Shown: in pieces, positions 46,652 through 54,467 of the stretch
Layout of the letters: each line of letters opens with the position of its first letter
How positions within the stretch are numbered: position 1 is the first letter of the stretch
NCBI GenBank assembly: GCA_945952315.1
Contig: CAMFIE010000002.1
Coordinates: 310,001 to 374,000 of the forward strand
DNA from: an uncultured Rhizobium sp.
GTDB taxonomy: Bacteria; Pseudomonadota; Alphaproteobacteria; Rhizobiales; Rhizobiaceae
Length of the DNA stretch: 64,000 nucleotides
Direction of reading: 5' to 3'
Translations under genes and position numbers: made by a program
The notes under the pieces: generated by a model
The model's input: only the letters and a program-made list of their open reading frames with translations
The model's database searches: none
Told to the model about the DNA's origin: nothing

Positions 46652-47265
46652 TTGACAGATCGATCCTCACCCCCACTTTCGCGACCCGGCTTTGTGCGGG
46701 CACGCTGTTTCTGGCCTCTCTCCTGGGTCCTGTCCGGGCAGAGGAAGCCGCGAGCGGCCATGCGGCAACCGATGCGGCGGCCGTTGCCGCGGCTGCCCAG
46801 CAGGCGGCAGAGGCCCATCAGGCCACGCAGGGACAAAAGCCGATGGCCGAACTCACCTCCGAGGAGGAGGTCAAGAAGTTCTGCTCCAACATCGCCGATG
46901 CCGCCAAGGATCGTCGCTATCTGATGCAGAAGCAGGAGCTGGAAAAGCTGCAGGGCGACATCAAGCAGCGCATCACCATTCTGGAGAAGCGCAAGGCGGA
47001 ATACGAAGACTGGCTGAAGCGGCGCAATGCCTTTCTGGCACAGACCGAGGCCAATCTGATCAGCGTCTACAAGACGATGAAGGCGGATGCCGCCGCGCCG
47101 CAGTTGCAGGAGCTCAATCCCGAGATTGCCGCCTCCATCATCATGAAGCTCCCGGCCCGACAGTCGGGGCTCATCCTCAGTGAAATGGATCCGCGCAAGG
47201 CTGCCATGGTGGCCGCGGTCATGACCAGTGCAGCAGATCCCAATACGTCCAAGGACCCATCATGA
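46648..47265 (+). CDS. motE: MotE, periplasmic chaperone of MotC
   Basis: A 205-residue secreted protein. Signal peptide in residues 1-31 (LCAGTLFLASLLGPVRA), an Ala-rich stretch, a coiled coil near 85-150 (LMQKQELEKLQGDIKQRITILEKRKAEYEDW), and a C-terminal MgtE-N-like module (LNPEIAASIIMKLPARQSGLILSEMDPRKAA). In S. meliloti MotE is needed for folding and stability of the motility protein MotC. It sits between flgI and flgH and overlaps both by four bases. Confidence 0.9.
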   Translation: MIDRSILTPTFATRLCAGTLFLASLLGPVRAEEAASGHAATDAAAVAAAAQQAAEAHQATQGQKPMAELTSEEEVKKFCSNIADAAKDRRYLMQKQELEKLQGDIKQRITILEKRKAEYEDWLKRRNAFLAQTEANLISVYKTMKADAAAPQLQELNPEIAASIIMKLPARQSGLILSEMDPRKAAMVAAVMTSAADPNTSKDPS

Positions 47266-47972
47266 AAAAGTACCTCTCAGTCCTCATGACTGCCGCCCTT
47301 CTGGCTGGATGCCAGAGCCAGGCGGCGCGGGAAATTGGCCGTTCACCGGAAATGAGCCCGATCGGCAGCGGACTGCAATATGGCAAGACCCAGGAAATGG
47401 CGCTTTATCCGAAGGAGCCGCAGCGCTCGTCGGTCGGCTATTCGCTGTGGAACGACAATCGTGCCGCGCTCTTCAAGGATGCGCGCGCGCTGAATGTCGG
47501 CGATATCCTCACCGTCAACATCCAGATCAATGACAAGGCCTCGTTCGACAACAAGACAGACCGCAGCCGCACCAATTCGAGCGGCGGCAACTGGTCGCTG
47601 AAGACAGACCTGCTGGGCTGGGACCCCGCCACCAGCGGCGATGCCAAGTATGGCTCCGATACCAGCACGCAGGGCAAGGGCACGACCAGCCGTTCGGAAA
47701 AGTTGACGCTTCTGGTTGCGGCCGTCGTGACCGGCATTCTCGAAAACGGCAATCTGGTGATCAGCGGCTCGCAGGAAGTGCGCGTCAATCACGAACTGCG
47801 CATCCTGAACGTCGCCGGTATCGTGCGGCCGCAGGATGTGGATGCCAACAACACCATTTCCTACGAGCGCATCGCCGAGGCCCGCATTTCTTACGGCGGC
47901 CGTGGCCGCCTGACGGAGGTGCAGCAGCCACCGGCCGGTCAACAGGCCGTGGATCTCTACTCACCCTTCTGA
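47262..47972 (+). CDS. flgH: Flagellar L-ring lipoprotein FlgH
   Basis: A 236-residue outer-membrane ring protein with lipobox LLAGC (lipidated Cys17). Conserved stretches are ALFKDARALNVGDILTVNIQINDKASFDNKT, GNLVISGSQEVRVNHELRILNVAGIVRPQDVD and NNTISYERIAEARISYGGRG. Complete and normal in length. A 61-bp gap precedes fliL. Confidence 0.96.
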   Translation: MKKYLSVLMTAALLAGCQSQAAREIGRSPEMSPIGSGLQYGKTQEMALYPKEPQRSSVGYSLWNDNRAALFKDARALNVGDILTVNIQINDKASFDNKTDRSRTNSSGGNWSLKTDLLGWDPATSGDAKYGSDTSTQGKGTTSRSEKLTLLVAAVVTGILENGNLVISGSQEVRVNHELRILNVAGIVRPQDVDANNTISYERIAEARISYGGRGRLTEVQQPPAGQQAVDLYSPF

Positions 47973-48033
47973 TGAAGAGGGCCGGGCAACCGGCCCTTTC
48001 CCGCATGACACAAGCGCCAAAGCAGGACAGGAC

Positions 48034-48585
48034 ATGGCAGACGAAGCAGAACCACAGGAAGAGGGCAAGAAAAAGGGCGGCGGGATCGTGCCGCTGATTG
48101 CCGTCATGCTGGTGCTTTCGGCCATCGGCGGCGGCGGCGGCTGGTATATCGGCGGCATGCTGGCGGGCAAAGTCAAGCCGCCGGAGGCGGCAGCCCCGGC
48201 AGACAAGGCCAAGAAGGAAGAAGCCAAGGGCGGCGAAGCGAAAAAGGAAGGGGAGGCTGGCAAGGAAGGCGAAGGCGGCCTCGCCAAGATTTCCACCGAA
48301 GCCAATGGCGTGGTGCAGTTGGAACCGATCACCACCAATCTCGCCTATCCATCCGAAAACTGGATCAAGCTCGATGTGGCCCTGATGTTCAACGGCCCGC
48401 CGGATGCCAAGCTCGCCGAGGAAATCCATCAGGACATCATGGCCTATCTGCGCACCGTCTCGCTGCAGCAGATCGAGGGGCCGCGCGGCTTTGAATATCT
48501 TAGGGATGACATTCAGGAGCGAGTTGACCTCCGGTCGGAGGGCCGCGTATCGAAGGTGATGTTCAGGACATTTGTGATCGAATGA
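48034..48585 (+). CDS. fliL: Flagellar basal body-associated protein FliL
   Basis: A 183-residue inner-membrane protein with a short cytoplasmic end, one helix (IVPLIAVMLVLSAIGGGGGWYIGGML), a Lys/Glu/Gly-rich linker, and a periplasmic domain ending DDIQERVDLRSEGRVSKVMFRTFVIE. FliL rings surround stator units. It overlaps fliP by four bases. Confidence 0.92.
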   Translation: MADEAEPQEEGKKKGGGIVPLIAVMLVLSAIGGGGGWYIGGMLAGKVKPPEAAAPADKAKKEEAKGGEAKKEGEAGKEGEGGLAKISTEANGVVQLEPITTNLAYPSENWIKLDVALMFNGPPDAKLAEEIHQDIMAYLRTVSLQQIEGPRGFEYLRDDIQERVDLRSEGRVSKVMFRTFVIE

Positions 48586-49319
48586 TTCGATTTTTGACCA
48601 CTTTCTGCATCATGATGATGCTTCCGGCGGTGGCGGCTGCCCAGCAGTTGCCGACGAATATCCTGAACACGCCTATCGACGGCTCGGCGGCGGCCTGGAT
48701 CATTCGGACCTTCGGTCTGCTGACGGTGTTGTCGATAGCGCCGGGCATCCTGATCATGGTGACCAGCTTTCCCCGGTTCATCATCGCCTTTTCGATCCTG
48801 CGCTCCGGCATCGGGCTTTCGTCCACACCGTCGAACATGATCATGCTCAGCCTGGCGCTGTTCATGACCTTCTATGTGATGGCGCCGACCGTTGATCGTG
48901 CCTGGCAGGAGGGCGCCCAGCCGCTGATCGACAACAAGATCAACGAACAGGAAGCGGTCATCCGCATCGCGGAACCTTTCCGCACCTTCATGACGGCCAA
49001 TACCCGCGACAAGGACCTGAAGCTGTTTGTCGATCTCGCGCGCGAGCGCAACCAGTCGGTCGGAACACCTGAAAAGGTTGATTACCGGGTGCTGGTCCCG
49101 GCCTTCATGATTTCGGAGATCCGCCGCGGTTTCGAAATCGGCTTTCTGATCATCCTGCCCTTTCTGGTGATCGATCTGATCGTTGCCACCATCACCATGG
49201 CGATGGGCATGATGATGCTGCCGCCAACCTCGATATCGCTGCCGTTCAAGATCCTGTTTTTCGTGCTGATCGATGGCTGGAACCTGCTGGTCGGTTCGCT
49301 GGTGCGCTCCTTTACCTGA
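48582..49319 (+). CDS. fliP: Flagellar export gate protein FliP
   Basis: A 245-residue component of the type III export gate with a cleavable signal peptide (FLTTFCIMMMLPAVAAA). The family signature stretches are ILIMVTSFPRFIIAFSILRSGIGLSSTPSNMI, FMISEIRRGFEIGFLIILPFLVIDLIVATITMAMGMMMLPP and LIDGWNLLVGSLVRSF. It ends the operon; the flagellin array follows after a 265-bp regulatory region. Confidence 0.97.
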   Translation: MIRFLTTFCIMMMLPAVAAAQQLPTNILNTPIDGSAAAWIIRTFGLLTVLSIAPGILIMVTSFPRFIIAFSILRSGIGLSSTPSNMIMLSLALFMTFYVMAPTVDRAWQEGAQPLIDNKINEQEAVIRIAEPFRTFMTANTRDKDLKLFVDLARERNQSVGTPEKVDYRVLVPAFMISEIRRGFEIGFLIILPFLVIDLIVATITMAMGMMMLPPTSISLPFKILFFVLIDGWNLLVGSLVRSFT

Positions 49320-49498
49320 GCGGTTCAAGGCCCAAGTTTTCCCCCGAAAGACTGACTGTCTTCTGTTTACCAACTGTTAACCATAGTTTGAGCCGGTAGA
49401 ATGCTGCGGTTCGGATTAAGCTGTTTGAAATAATTATATCCGATATTCATCCTCACATGACGGGTTTGGTCTCCCACCAAATGAGAGTGGATCCGAGA

Positions 49499-49584
49499 GG
49501 CATGAAGCCAGCCGTCATCACCGGTGAAGTATCAAGTCCGGTATGTCCCTCCTCAAGTTCTGCGTAAAAAAAAGGGACAATCCT
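49499..49584 (+). promoter_or_regulatory. Flagellin leader 1: promoter element plus SD-sequestering hairpin
   Basis: GGCATGA (49499-49505), 15-base spacer, CCGGT (49521-49525), second CCGG (49538-49541), then TGTCCCT (49544-49550) and AGGGACA (49573-49579) with a 22-base loop. The 3' arm is the ribosome-binding site, five bases before the ATG. Here the arm is AGGGACA instead of AGGGGCA, which gives a fully Watson-Crick stem. The upstream ATG at 49543 is in frame with the flagellin. Confidence 0.65.
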
Positions 49585-50547
49585 ATGTCAAGCATCATGA
49601 CCAATTCCTCGGCAATGGCCGCTCTTGCGACCCTGCGTTCCATCGACTCGAACCTGGAAAAGACCCAGAACGCGATTTCTTCCGGTTACCGCGTCGATAC
49701 CGCCAAGGACAATGCTGCCTACTGGTCCATCGCCACCACCATGCGGTCGGACAACAAGGCGCTCTCCACCGTTCAGGACGCCCTTGGCCTGGCTTCCGCC
49801 AAGTCGGACACGGCCTATTCCGGCCTGAACAGCGCGATCGATATCGTCACCGAGATCAAGGCCAAGCTCGTTGCCGCCCGCGAACCGGGCGTGGACAAGG
49901 ACAAGGTCAACAAGGAACTCACCGAACTCAAGAACCAGCTGAACTCGATCTCCCAGTCGGCTTCGTTCTCCGGTGAAAACTGGCTCTACAACGACTCGAC
50001 GGCTGCTGCCGGCACCAAGGAAATGGTGGGTTCGTTCACCCGCACCTCCGCCGGCACCGTATCGATCCAGACCATCGACTTCGACACGTCCAAGTCGGTT
50101 CTGATCGACACCAAGAACGCCAACAAGGGTCTTCTGACCGTCGGCGTTCAGGTGACCCAGCCGAGCGGCACGACCACCTCGACGGCCACCTACTTCCTCT
50201 ACAACGCATCGTCCTCGACGGCTGCGACCGGTTCGGAAGTGAAGATTTCCTCGGCCACCACCGACGACAACCTCGAAGGCATGATCATGGCGGTGGACTC
50301 CACCCTGAAGAGCATGACCGACACGGCTGCAACACTCGGTGCCGTCAATGCCCGCATTGCCAACCAGAACGAATTCGTCAAGTCGCTCACGGACGTGATC
50401 GACAAGGGCGTGGGCCGTCTGGTCGATGCGGACATGAACGAGGAATCCACCAAGCTGAAGGCGCTGCAGACGCAGCAGCAGCTGGGCATCCAGGCTCTGT
50501 CGATTGCAAACAGCAATTCGCAGAACATCCTGTCGCTGTTCCGCTGA
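49585..50547 (+). CDS. fla: Flagellin 1
   Basis: A 320-residue flagellin, MSSIMTNSSAMAALATLRSID to NSQNILSLFR. It has the N-terminal D0/D1 block (ISSGYRVDTAKDNAAYWSIA) and C-terminal block (RLVDADMNEESTKLKALQT) with a short central domain containing VGVQVTQPSGTTTSTATY, as in flagellins 7 and 8. ATG 49585 was chosen over 49543 because it has a ribosome-binding site and aligns with the other flagellin starts; the longer form would add 14 residues. It is monocistronic, with its own leader and terminator. No Cys is present. Confidence 0.95.
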   Translation: MSSIMTNSSAMAALATLRSIDSNLEKTQNAISSGYRVDTAKDNAAYWSIATTMRSDNKALSTVQDALGLASAKSDTAYSGLNSAIDIVTEIKAKLVAAREPGVDKDKVNKELTELKNQLNSISQSASFSGENWLYNDSTAAAGTKEMVGSFTRTSAGTVSIQTIDFDTSKSVLIDTKNANKGLLTVGVQVTQPSGTTTSTATYFLYNASSSTAATGSEVKISSATTDDNLEGMIMAVDSTLKSMTDTAATLGAVNARIANQNEFVKSLTDVIDKGVGRLVDADMNEESTKLKALQTQQQLGIQALSIANSNSQNILSLFR

Positions 50548-50576
50548 TCGCCAAAGCGTCGATACGAAAAGACAAG

Positions 50577-50603
50577 GCCGCGTCCGAAAGGGCGCGGCTT
50601 TTT
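50577..50603 (+). terminator. Terminator of flagellin 1
   Basis: GCCGCGTCC-GAAA-GGGCGCGGC followed by TTTTT, 30 bases after the stop codon. Confidence 0.88.
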
Positions 50604-50662
50604 GGCATTTTGAGATATCTTTAAGGATGGGCGCTGATCATCCATTAAACATGAAATAACAC

Positions 50663-50674
50663 TCGAACGTTCGA
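50663..50674. promoter_or_regulatory. Palindrome upstream of the divergent flagellin 2
   Basis: TCGAACGTTCGA, a perfect 12-bp palindrome 117 bases before the ATG. None of the other flagellin upstream regions contains it, so it may mark separate regulation of this gene. No regulator is known for it. Confidence 0.3.
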
Positions 50675-50791
50675 ATATGAAGGATTCATGTTTGCTTAAA
50701 TGACTTTGGCCATATCTCTTCCTGCGCAAAGCAGGACCGGCCAATCCGCCGGTTACAAGAAACAGGGTCGAAAAGTCAGAAGAGGCAAAAA

Positions 50792-51736
50792 ATGGCCAGA
50801 GTTACCGATTATTCTTCCTTCGCAGCCATGGGTGCGCTGCGTCGCAACGACAACAATGCCGAACGCACGCAGATCCGCGTTTCGAGCGGCTACCGGGTGG
50901 GGCGCGCCGCGGACAATCCGGCCTACTGGTCGATGGCCACCACGATGCGCTCGGACGGGGCAGCCCTTTCCACGGTGCAGGATGCGCTCGGCCTTTCGCA
51001 GGCGCAGATCGATACCGCCTCAGCCGGCATCGAGCAGACCCGCGCTCTGGTCGGCCAGATCCAGCAGCGCCTGATCATGGCACGCGAAAGCGGTGCAGAC
51101 CGCTCCGCGCTCAACTCGGAAATCAGCCAGCTGAGAGGCCAGATTGAAACCGTTGCCCAGTCGTCCTCGTTCGGCGGTGAAAACTGGCTGATGAATACCG
51201 ATGCGAACGGTCCGTCCCCCCGCAATCTGGTGACCGGGTTCAACCGTACCGGCAGCGATGGCGTCGAGGTGCAGGCGGTCGCGTTCGATGCAACGGCCAC
51301 CACCATTCTGGATCGCACGAATGCGCAGGGCGGTCTTCTTACCCGCGCGACCGGAGTGAACCAGGCAAACGGCACGGCGAGCTACAGCCTGATCACCGAG
51401 AATGGCGCAGGCCCGCAGGGGAACGAGATCGCGGTGGATGCCAGCACCTCGAACGAGGATCTGGATGGCATGATCGACGCCACGTCACAGATGATGGACA
51501 GCCTCACCGATGCGGCGTCGACGCTCGGGTCGCTCTCCAGCCAGATGTCCGGCCAGAACAGTTTCATGCGCAATCTGGAAGATACGATCCGCCGGGGTGT
51601 CAGCCGGCTGACGGAGACCGACATGAACGAGGAGGCAACGCGCCTCAGGGCCGTGCAGAGCCAGCAGCAGCTCGGCATTCAGGCGCTGGCGATTGCCAAC
51701 AACCAGTCGCGCAACATTCTGGCCCTGTTCCGCTAG
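50792..51736 (+). CDS. fla: Flagellin 2, divergent paralogue
   Basis: A 314-residue flagellin and the outlier of the array. It begins MARVTDYSSFAAMGALRRND instead of M(S/T)SI-TN, has DNPAYWSMATTMRSDGAALS where the others have DNAAYWSIATTMRSD, and RLTETDMNEEATRLRAVQSQQ where the others have RLVDADMNEES. The C-terminal assembly end NILALFR is intact, so it should polymerise. Its leader lacks the GCATGA/CCGGT element and the TGTCCCT/AGGGG hairpin; the ribosome-binding site is AGAGG. It may be a minor, differently timed filament component. Confidence 0.92.
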   Translation: MARVTDYSSFAAMGALRRNDNNAERTQIRVSSGYRVGRAADNPAYWSMATTMRSDGAALSTVQDALGLSQAQIDTASAGIEQTRALVGQIQQRLIMARESGADRSALNSEISQLRGQIETVAQSSSFGGENWLMNTDANGPSPRNLVTGFNRTGSDGVEVQAVAFDATATTILDRTNAQGGLLTRATGVNQANGTASYSLITENGAGPQGNEIAVDASTSNEDLDGMIDATSQMMDSLTDAASTLGSLSSQMSGQNSFMRNLEDTIRRGVSRLTETDMNEEATRLRAVQSQQQLGIQALAIANNQSRNILALFR

Positions 51737-51763
51737 ACCGGAAAATGGGGGGAGGGAGAAAAG

Positions 51764-51787
51764 GGAGGCTTCGGCCTCCTTTTTTTG
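51764..51787 (+). terminator. Terminator of flagellin 2
   Basis: GGAGGC-TTCG-GCCTCC followed by seven T, 28 bases after the stop codon. Confidence 0.9.
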
Positions 51788-51902
51788 TTATATTGTACAT
51801 TCAAAAAAAGAAAATAAAAAAGAAAAACTTTAGGAATATTTTAAGCGATGAATTGCTAAAACAGTGATGACAGTCATTAATCTTTGAGTAACGAGTTTAA
51901 CT

Positions 51903-51985
51903 GGCATGACGTCAACGCACTGTCCCCGGTAATCAATCCGGGATGTCCCTAGTTTCTGTATCTCTTAGCCAAGGGGCAAACCAAC
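51903..51985 (+). promoter_or_regulatory. Flagellin leader 3: promoter element plus SD-sequestering hairpin
   Basis: GGCATGA (51903-51909), 16 bases, CCGGTAA (from 51926), CCGG (51938-51941), TGTCCCT (51944-51950), 21-base loop, AGGGGCA (51972-51978), seven bases to the ATG. The upstream ATG at 51943 opens a 16-codon frame whose TAG overlaps the flagellin start region. The 30 bases before GGCATGA are nearly the same as in leader 4. Confidence 0.65.
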
Positions 51986-52960
51986 ATGTCTAGCATCATC
52001 ACCAATTCTTCCGCGATGTCCGCGCTCTCCGTCCTGCGTTCGATCGACAACCAGATGGACACCGTGCAGAACCGCATTTCCTCCGGCCTCCGCGTCGGTT
52101 CCGCTTCGGACAATGCCGCCTACTGGTCGATTGCGACCACCATGCGGTCTGACAAGCAGGCTCTCTCCACAGTTCAGGATGCCCTCGGTCTCGCTGCTTC
52201 CAAGGTCGACACGGCCTATGCCGGTCTTGAAACCGCCATCGACATCATCTCGACCATCAAGTCGAAGCTGACGACCGCGCAGGAAACCGGCGTCGACAAG
52301 GACAAGATCAACAAGGAACTGACCGAGCTGAAGAACCAGCTGACGTCCGTTGCAACCTCCGCTTCCTTCTCGGGCGAAAACTGGCTCTATAACGCCTCGA
52401 CTGCGGCCAACGGTCAGAAGACCATGGTGGGCTCCTTTGTCCGCAATTCCGACAACACCATCTCAATCATGACCATCAACTTCGATTCCGCGACGTCGAC
52501 CCTGATCGACAAGGATACGGCCAGCCGTGGCCTGCTGTCCAAAAGCTATTACATTACGGCTCCGGGCAACAACGGTGGCGCGAACGTCACGCACACCTAT
52601 TATCTGATCAACTGCGCTGCAACCAACGGCCCGGGCCAGAACGACAAGGAAATCAAGCTGGATTCCACAACCACCAATACGGTGGTTGGGGAAATGCAGG
52701 CCGCTGTCGAACAGATGTTGAAGTCGGTCACCGATGCGGCATCCACATTGGGCTCCACCAAGAGCCGCATCGAAATGCAGGGCAATTTTGTCAAGACCCT
52801 CACGGATACCTTTGCCAAGGGTATCGGTCGACTGGTGGACGCAGACATGAACGAGGAATCGACCCGCCTCAAGGCCCTGCAAACCCAGCAGCAGCTCGGC
52901 ATTCAGGCGCTTTCGATTGCCAATGGCAGCGCCCAGAACATGCTGCAGCTCTTCCGCTAA
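51986..52960 (+). CDS. fla: Flagellin 3 (shares a 363-bp identical tract with flagellin 5)
   Basis: A 324-residue flagellin starting MSSIITNSSAMSALSVLRSID and ending AQNMLQLFR. Bases 52295-52657, about residues 104-224, are identical to 54777-55139 in flagellin 5, while the flanks diverge. The tract includes YYLINCAATNGP with a Cys, rare in flagellins. Its N-terminal part and its leader are instead closest to flagellin 4, so the gene looks like a mosaic. Confidence 0.95.
   Translation: MSSIITNSSAMSALSVLRSIDNQMDTVQNRISSGLRVGSASDNAAYWSIATTMRSDKQALSTVQDALGLAASKVDTAYAGLETAIDIISTIKSKLTTAQETGVDKDKINKELTELKNQLTSVATSASFSGENWLYNASTAANGQKTMVGSFVRNSDNTISIMTINFDSATSTLIDKDTASRGLLSKSYYITAPGNNGGANVTHTYYLINCAATNGPGQNDKEIKLDSTTTNTVVGEMQAAVEQMLKSVTDAASTLGSTKSRIEMQGNFVKTLTDTFAKGIGRLVDADMNEESTRLKALQTQQQLGIQALSIANGSAQNMLQLFR
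52295..52657 (+). repeat. 363-bp tract identical to 54777-55139 (gene conversion, copy 1)
   Basis: Read base by base, this segment of flagellin 3 is the same as the corresponding segment of flagellin 5, including silent positions. Identity starts abruptly at GACAAGGACAAG and ends abruptly after GAAATCAAG, where the two genes differ again. Confidence 0.9.
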
Positions 52961-52986
52961 GACGGAAAGGCAAGTCCGGAACGACG

Positions 52987-53014
52987 GGGAGGCGGGAAAC
53001 CGCCTCCCTTTTTT
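52987..53014 (+). terminator. Terminator of flagellin 3
   Basis: GGGAGGCGG-GAAA-CCGCCTCCC followed by six T, 27 bases after the stop codon. Confidence 0.9.
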
Positions 53015-53145
53015 GTCTGCGTAATTCAATTGTATAAAACATCTAAAATTCATAAAATGCTAACTTAAGAATTTAGACACGATTTAAGAAAATTGATGCT
53101 AAAACACGGATGACAGTGATTAATCTTTGAGTAACGAGTTTAAGT

Positions 53146-53229
53146 GGCATGAGGTCCAGCACACTGTCTCCGGTAGCCAGTCCGGGATGTCCCTAGTTTC
53201 TGTTTTTCTTAGCCAAGGGGCAAATCAAC
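53146..53229 (+). promoter_or_regulatory. Flagellin leader 4: promoter element plus SD-sequestering hairpin
   Basis: GGCATGA (53146-53152), 17 bases, CCGGT (53170-53174), CCGG (53182-53185), TGTCCCT (53188-53194), 21-base loop, AGGGGCA (53216-53222), seven bases to the ATG. The upstream ATG opens a 16-codon frame ending in TAG across the start region, as in leader 3. Leaders 3 and 4 also share TTTGAGTAACGAGTTTAA upstream, evidence of recent duplication. Confidence 0.65.
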
Positions 53230-54189
53230 ATGTCTAGCATCAACACGAATACTGCCGCCATTGCGGCACTGAACATCCTGCATTCGATCGACAAGCAGAT
53301 GGATGGTGTCCAGAACCGCATTTCCACCGGCCTGCGTGTCGGCTCGGCCACTGACAATGCGGCCTACTGGTCGATTGCCACCACCATGCGGTCGGACAAG
53401 CAGGCGCTTTCCACCATTCAGGATGCGCTGGGTCTTGCCGCCTCCAAGGTCGATACGGCCTACGCGGGCCTCGAAACGGCGGCCGATATCATCTCGACCA
53501 TCAAGACGAAGCTGACAACCGCGCAGGAAACCGGCGTCGACAAGGACAAGGTCAACCGCGAAATCACCGAACTGAAGAACCAGCTGCTCTCGGTTGCGTC
53601 ATCGGCGTCCTTCTCGGGTGAAAACTGGCTGATGAATACATCGACCCTCGGGCCGCAGGTGAAGACCATGGTCGGCTCCTTTGTCCGCGACAGCAACAAC
53701 AACATCTCGATCCAGAACATCACTTTCGATGCGGCCACGTCAAACCTGATCGACAAGGATTCGGCCACCCGTGGTGTGCTGACCAAGAACTATCAGATCA
53801 GCACAAACGGCACGACGACGAATTATTATCTGATCAACGTGACCGCGACCAACGGCAACCCGGGCAACAACGACAAGGAAATCAAGCTGGCGGCGACCAC
53901 GTCCAATGCGTCCATTGCCGAAATGCAATCCGCTGTGGAACTGATGCTGAAGGCCGTGACCGATGCGGCGGCCACGCTTGGCTCCGTCAAGGGCCGTGTC
54001 GAGACCCAGAGCAATTTCGTGAAGACCATTTCCGACACGATCACCAAGGGCATCAGCCGCCTGGTGGATGCGGATATGAACGAGGAATCGACAAGGCTGA
54101 AGGCGCTGCAGACCCAGCAGCAGCTCGGCATTCAGGCGCTTTCGATTGCCAATGGCAGCGCCCAGAACCTGCTGCAGCTCTTCCGCTAG
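53230..54189 (+). CDS. fla: Flagellin 4
   Basis: A 319-residue flagellin starting MSSINTNTAAIAALNILHSID and ending AQNLLQLFR. It resembles flagellin 3 in the N-terminal half (KVDTAYAGLETAADIISTIK). Its central part (YQISTNGTTTNYYLINVTATNG) lacks both the insertion and the Cys of flagellins 3 and 5, although it lies physically between them. It has its own leader and terminator. Confidence 0.95.
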   Translation: MSSINTNTAAIAALNILHSIDKQMDGVQNRISTGLRVGSATDNAAYWSIATTMRSDKQALSTIQDALGLAASKVDTAYAGLETAADIISTIKTKLTTAQETGVDKDKVNREITELKNQLLSVASSASFSGENWLMNTSTLGPQVKTMVGSFVRDSNNNISIQNITFDAATSNLIDKDSATRGVLTKNYQISTNGTTTNYYLINVTATNGNPGNNDKEIKLAATTSNASIAEMQSAVELMLKAVTDAAATLGSVKGRVETQSNFVKTISDTITKGISRLVDADMNEESTRLKALQTQQQLGIQALSIANGSAQNLLQLFR

Positions 54190-54217
54190 GAGCGTGCGTT
54201 CAGAGAAAGAAGACGGG

Positions 54218-54245
54218 GGGAGGCGGTCCTACGCCTCCCTTTTTA
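54218..54245 (+). terminator. Terminator of flagellin 4
   Basis: GGGAGGCG-GTCCTA-CGCCTCCC followed by six T in a T-rich tract, 28 bases after the stop codon. Confidence 0.85.
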
Positions 54246-54382
54246 TTTTTGTTTTCCTTCATAACTAACTGAAAACAAAAATAAAAAAATGAATCCGAAT
54301 ATGAGAATTTTACTACTCATTAACCATGCGTGTTTTATCACATGATCATACGGCAGTGGTTAGACGAAAACACAGTCTAGCA

Positions 54383-54467
54383 GGCATGATGTCGCCGCAC
54401 TGCCCCCGGTAGCGTAAAGACAGTCCGGATGTCCCTTTCACGTATTGCCATTCAAGGGGCTCTTCTC
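54383..54467 (+). promoter_or_regulatory. Flagellin leader 5: promoter element plus SD-sequestering hairpin
   Basis: GGCATGA (54383-54389), 16 bases, CCGGT (54406-54410), CCGG (54425-54428), TGTCCCT (54430-54436), 18-base loop, AGGGGCT (54455-54461), six bases to the ATG. The upstream ATG at 54429 is in frame with the flagellin. The last stem position is changed to T, shortening the helix by one pair. Confidence 0.6.

Noticed and set aside
49521-49541. CCGGT...CCGG of the flagellin leaders as a first RNA hairpin
   Set aside because: CCGG is self-complementary, the loop varies from 7 to 16 bases, and the same words occur before the che operon at promoter-like distance from GCATGA. A DNA-level role is more likely.
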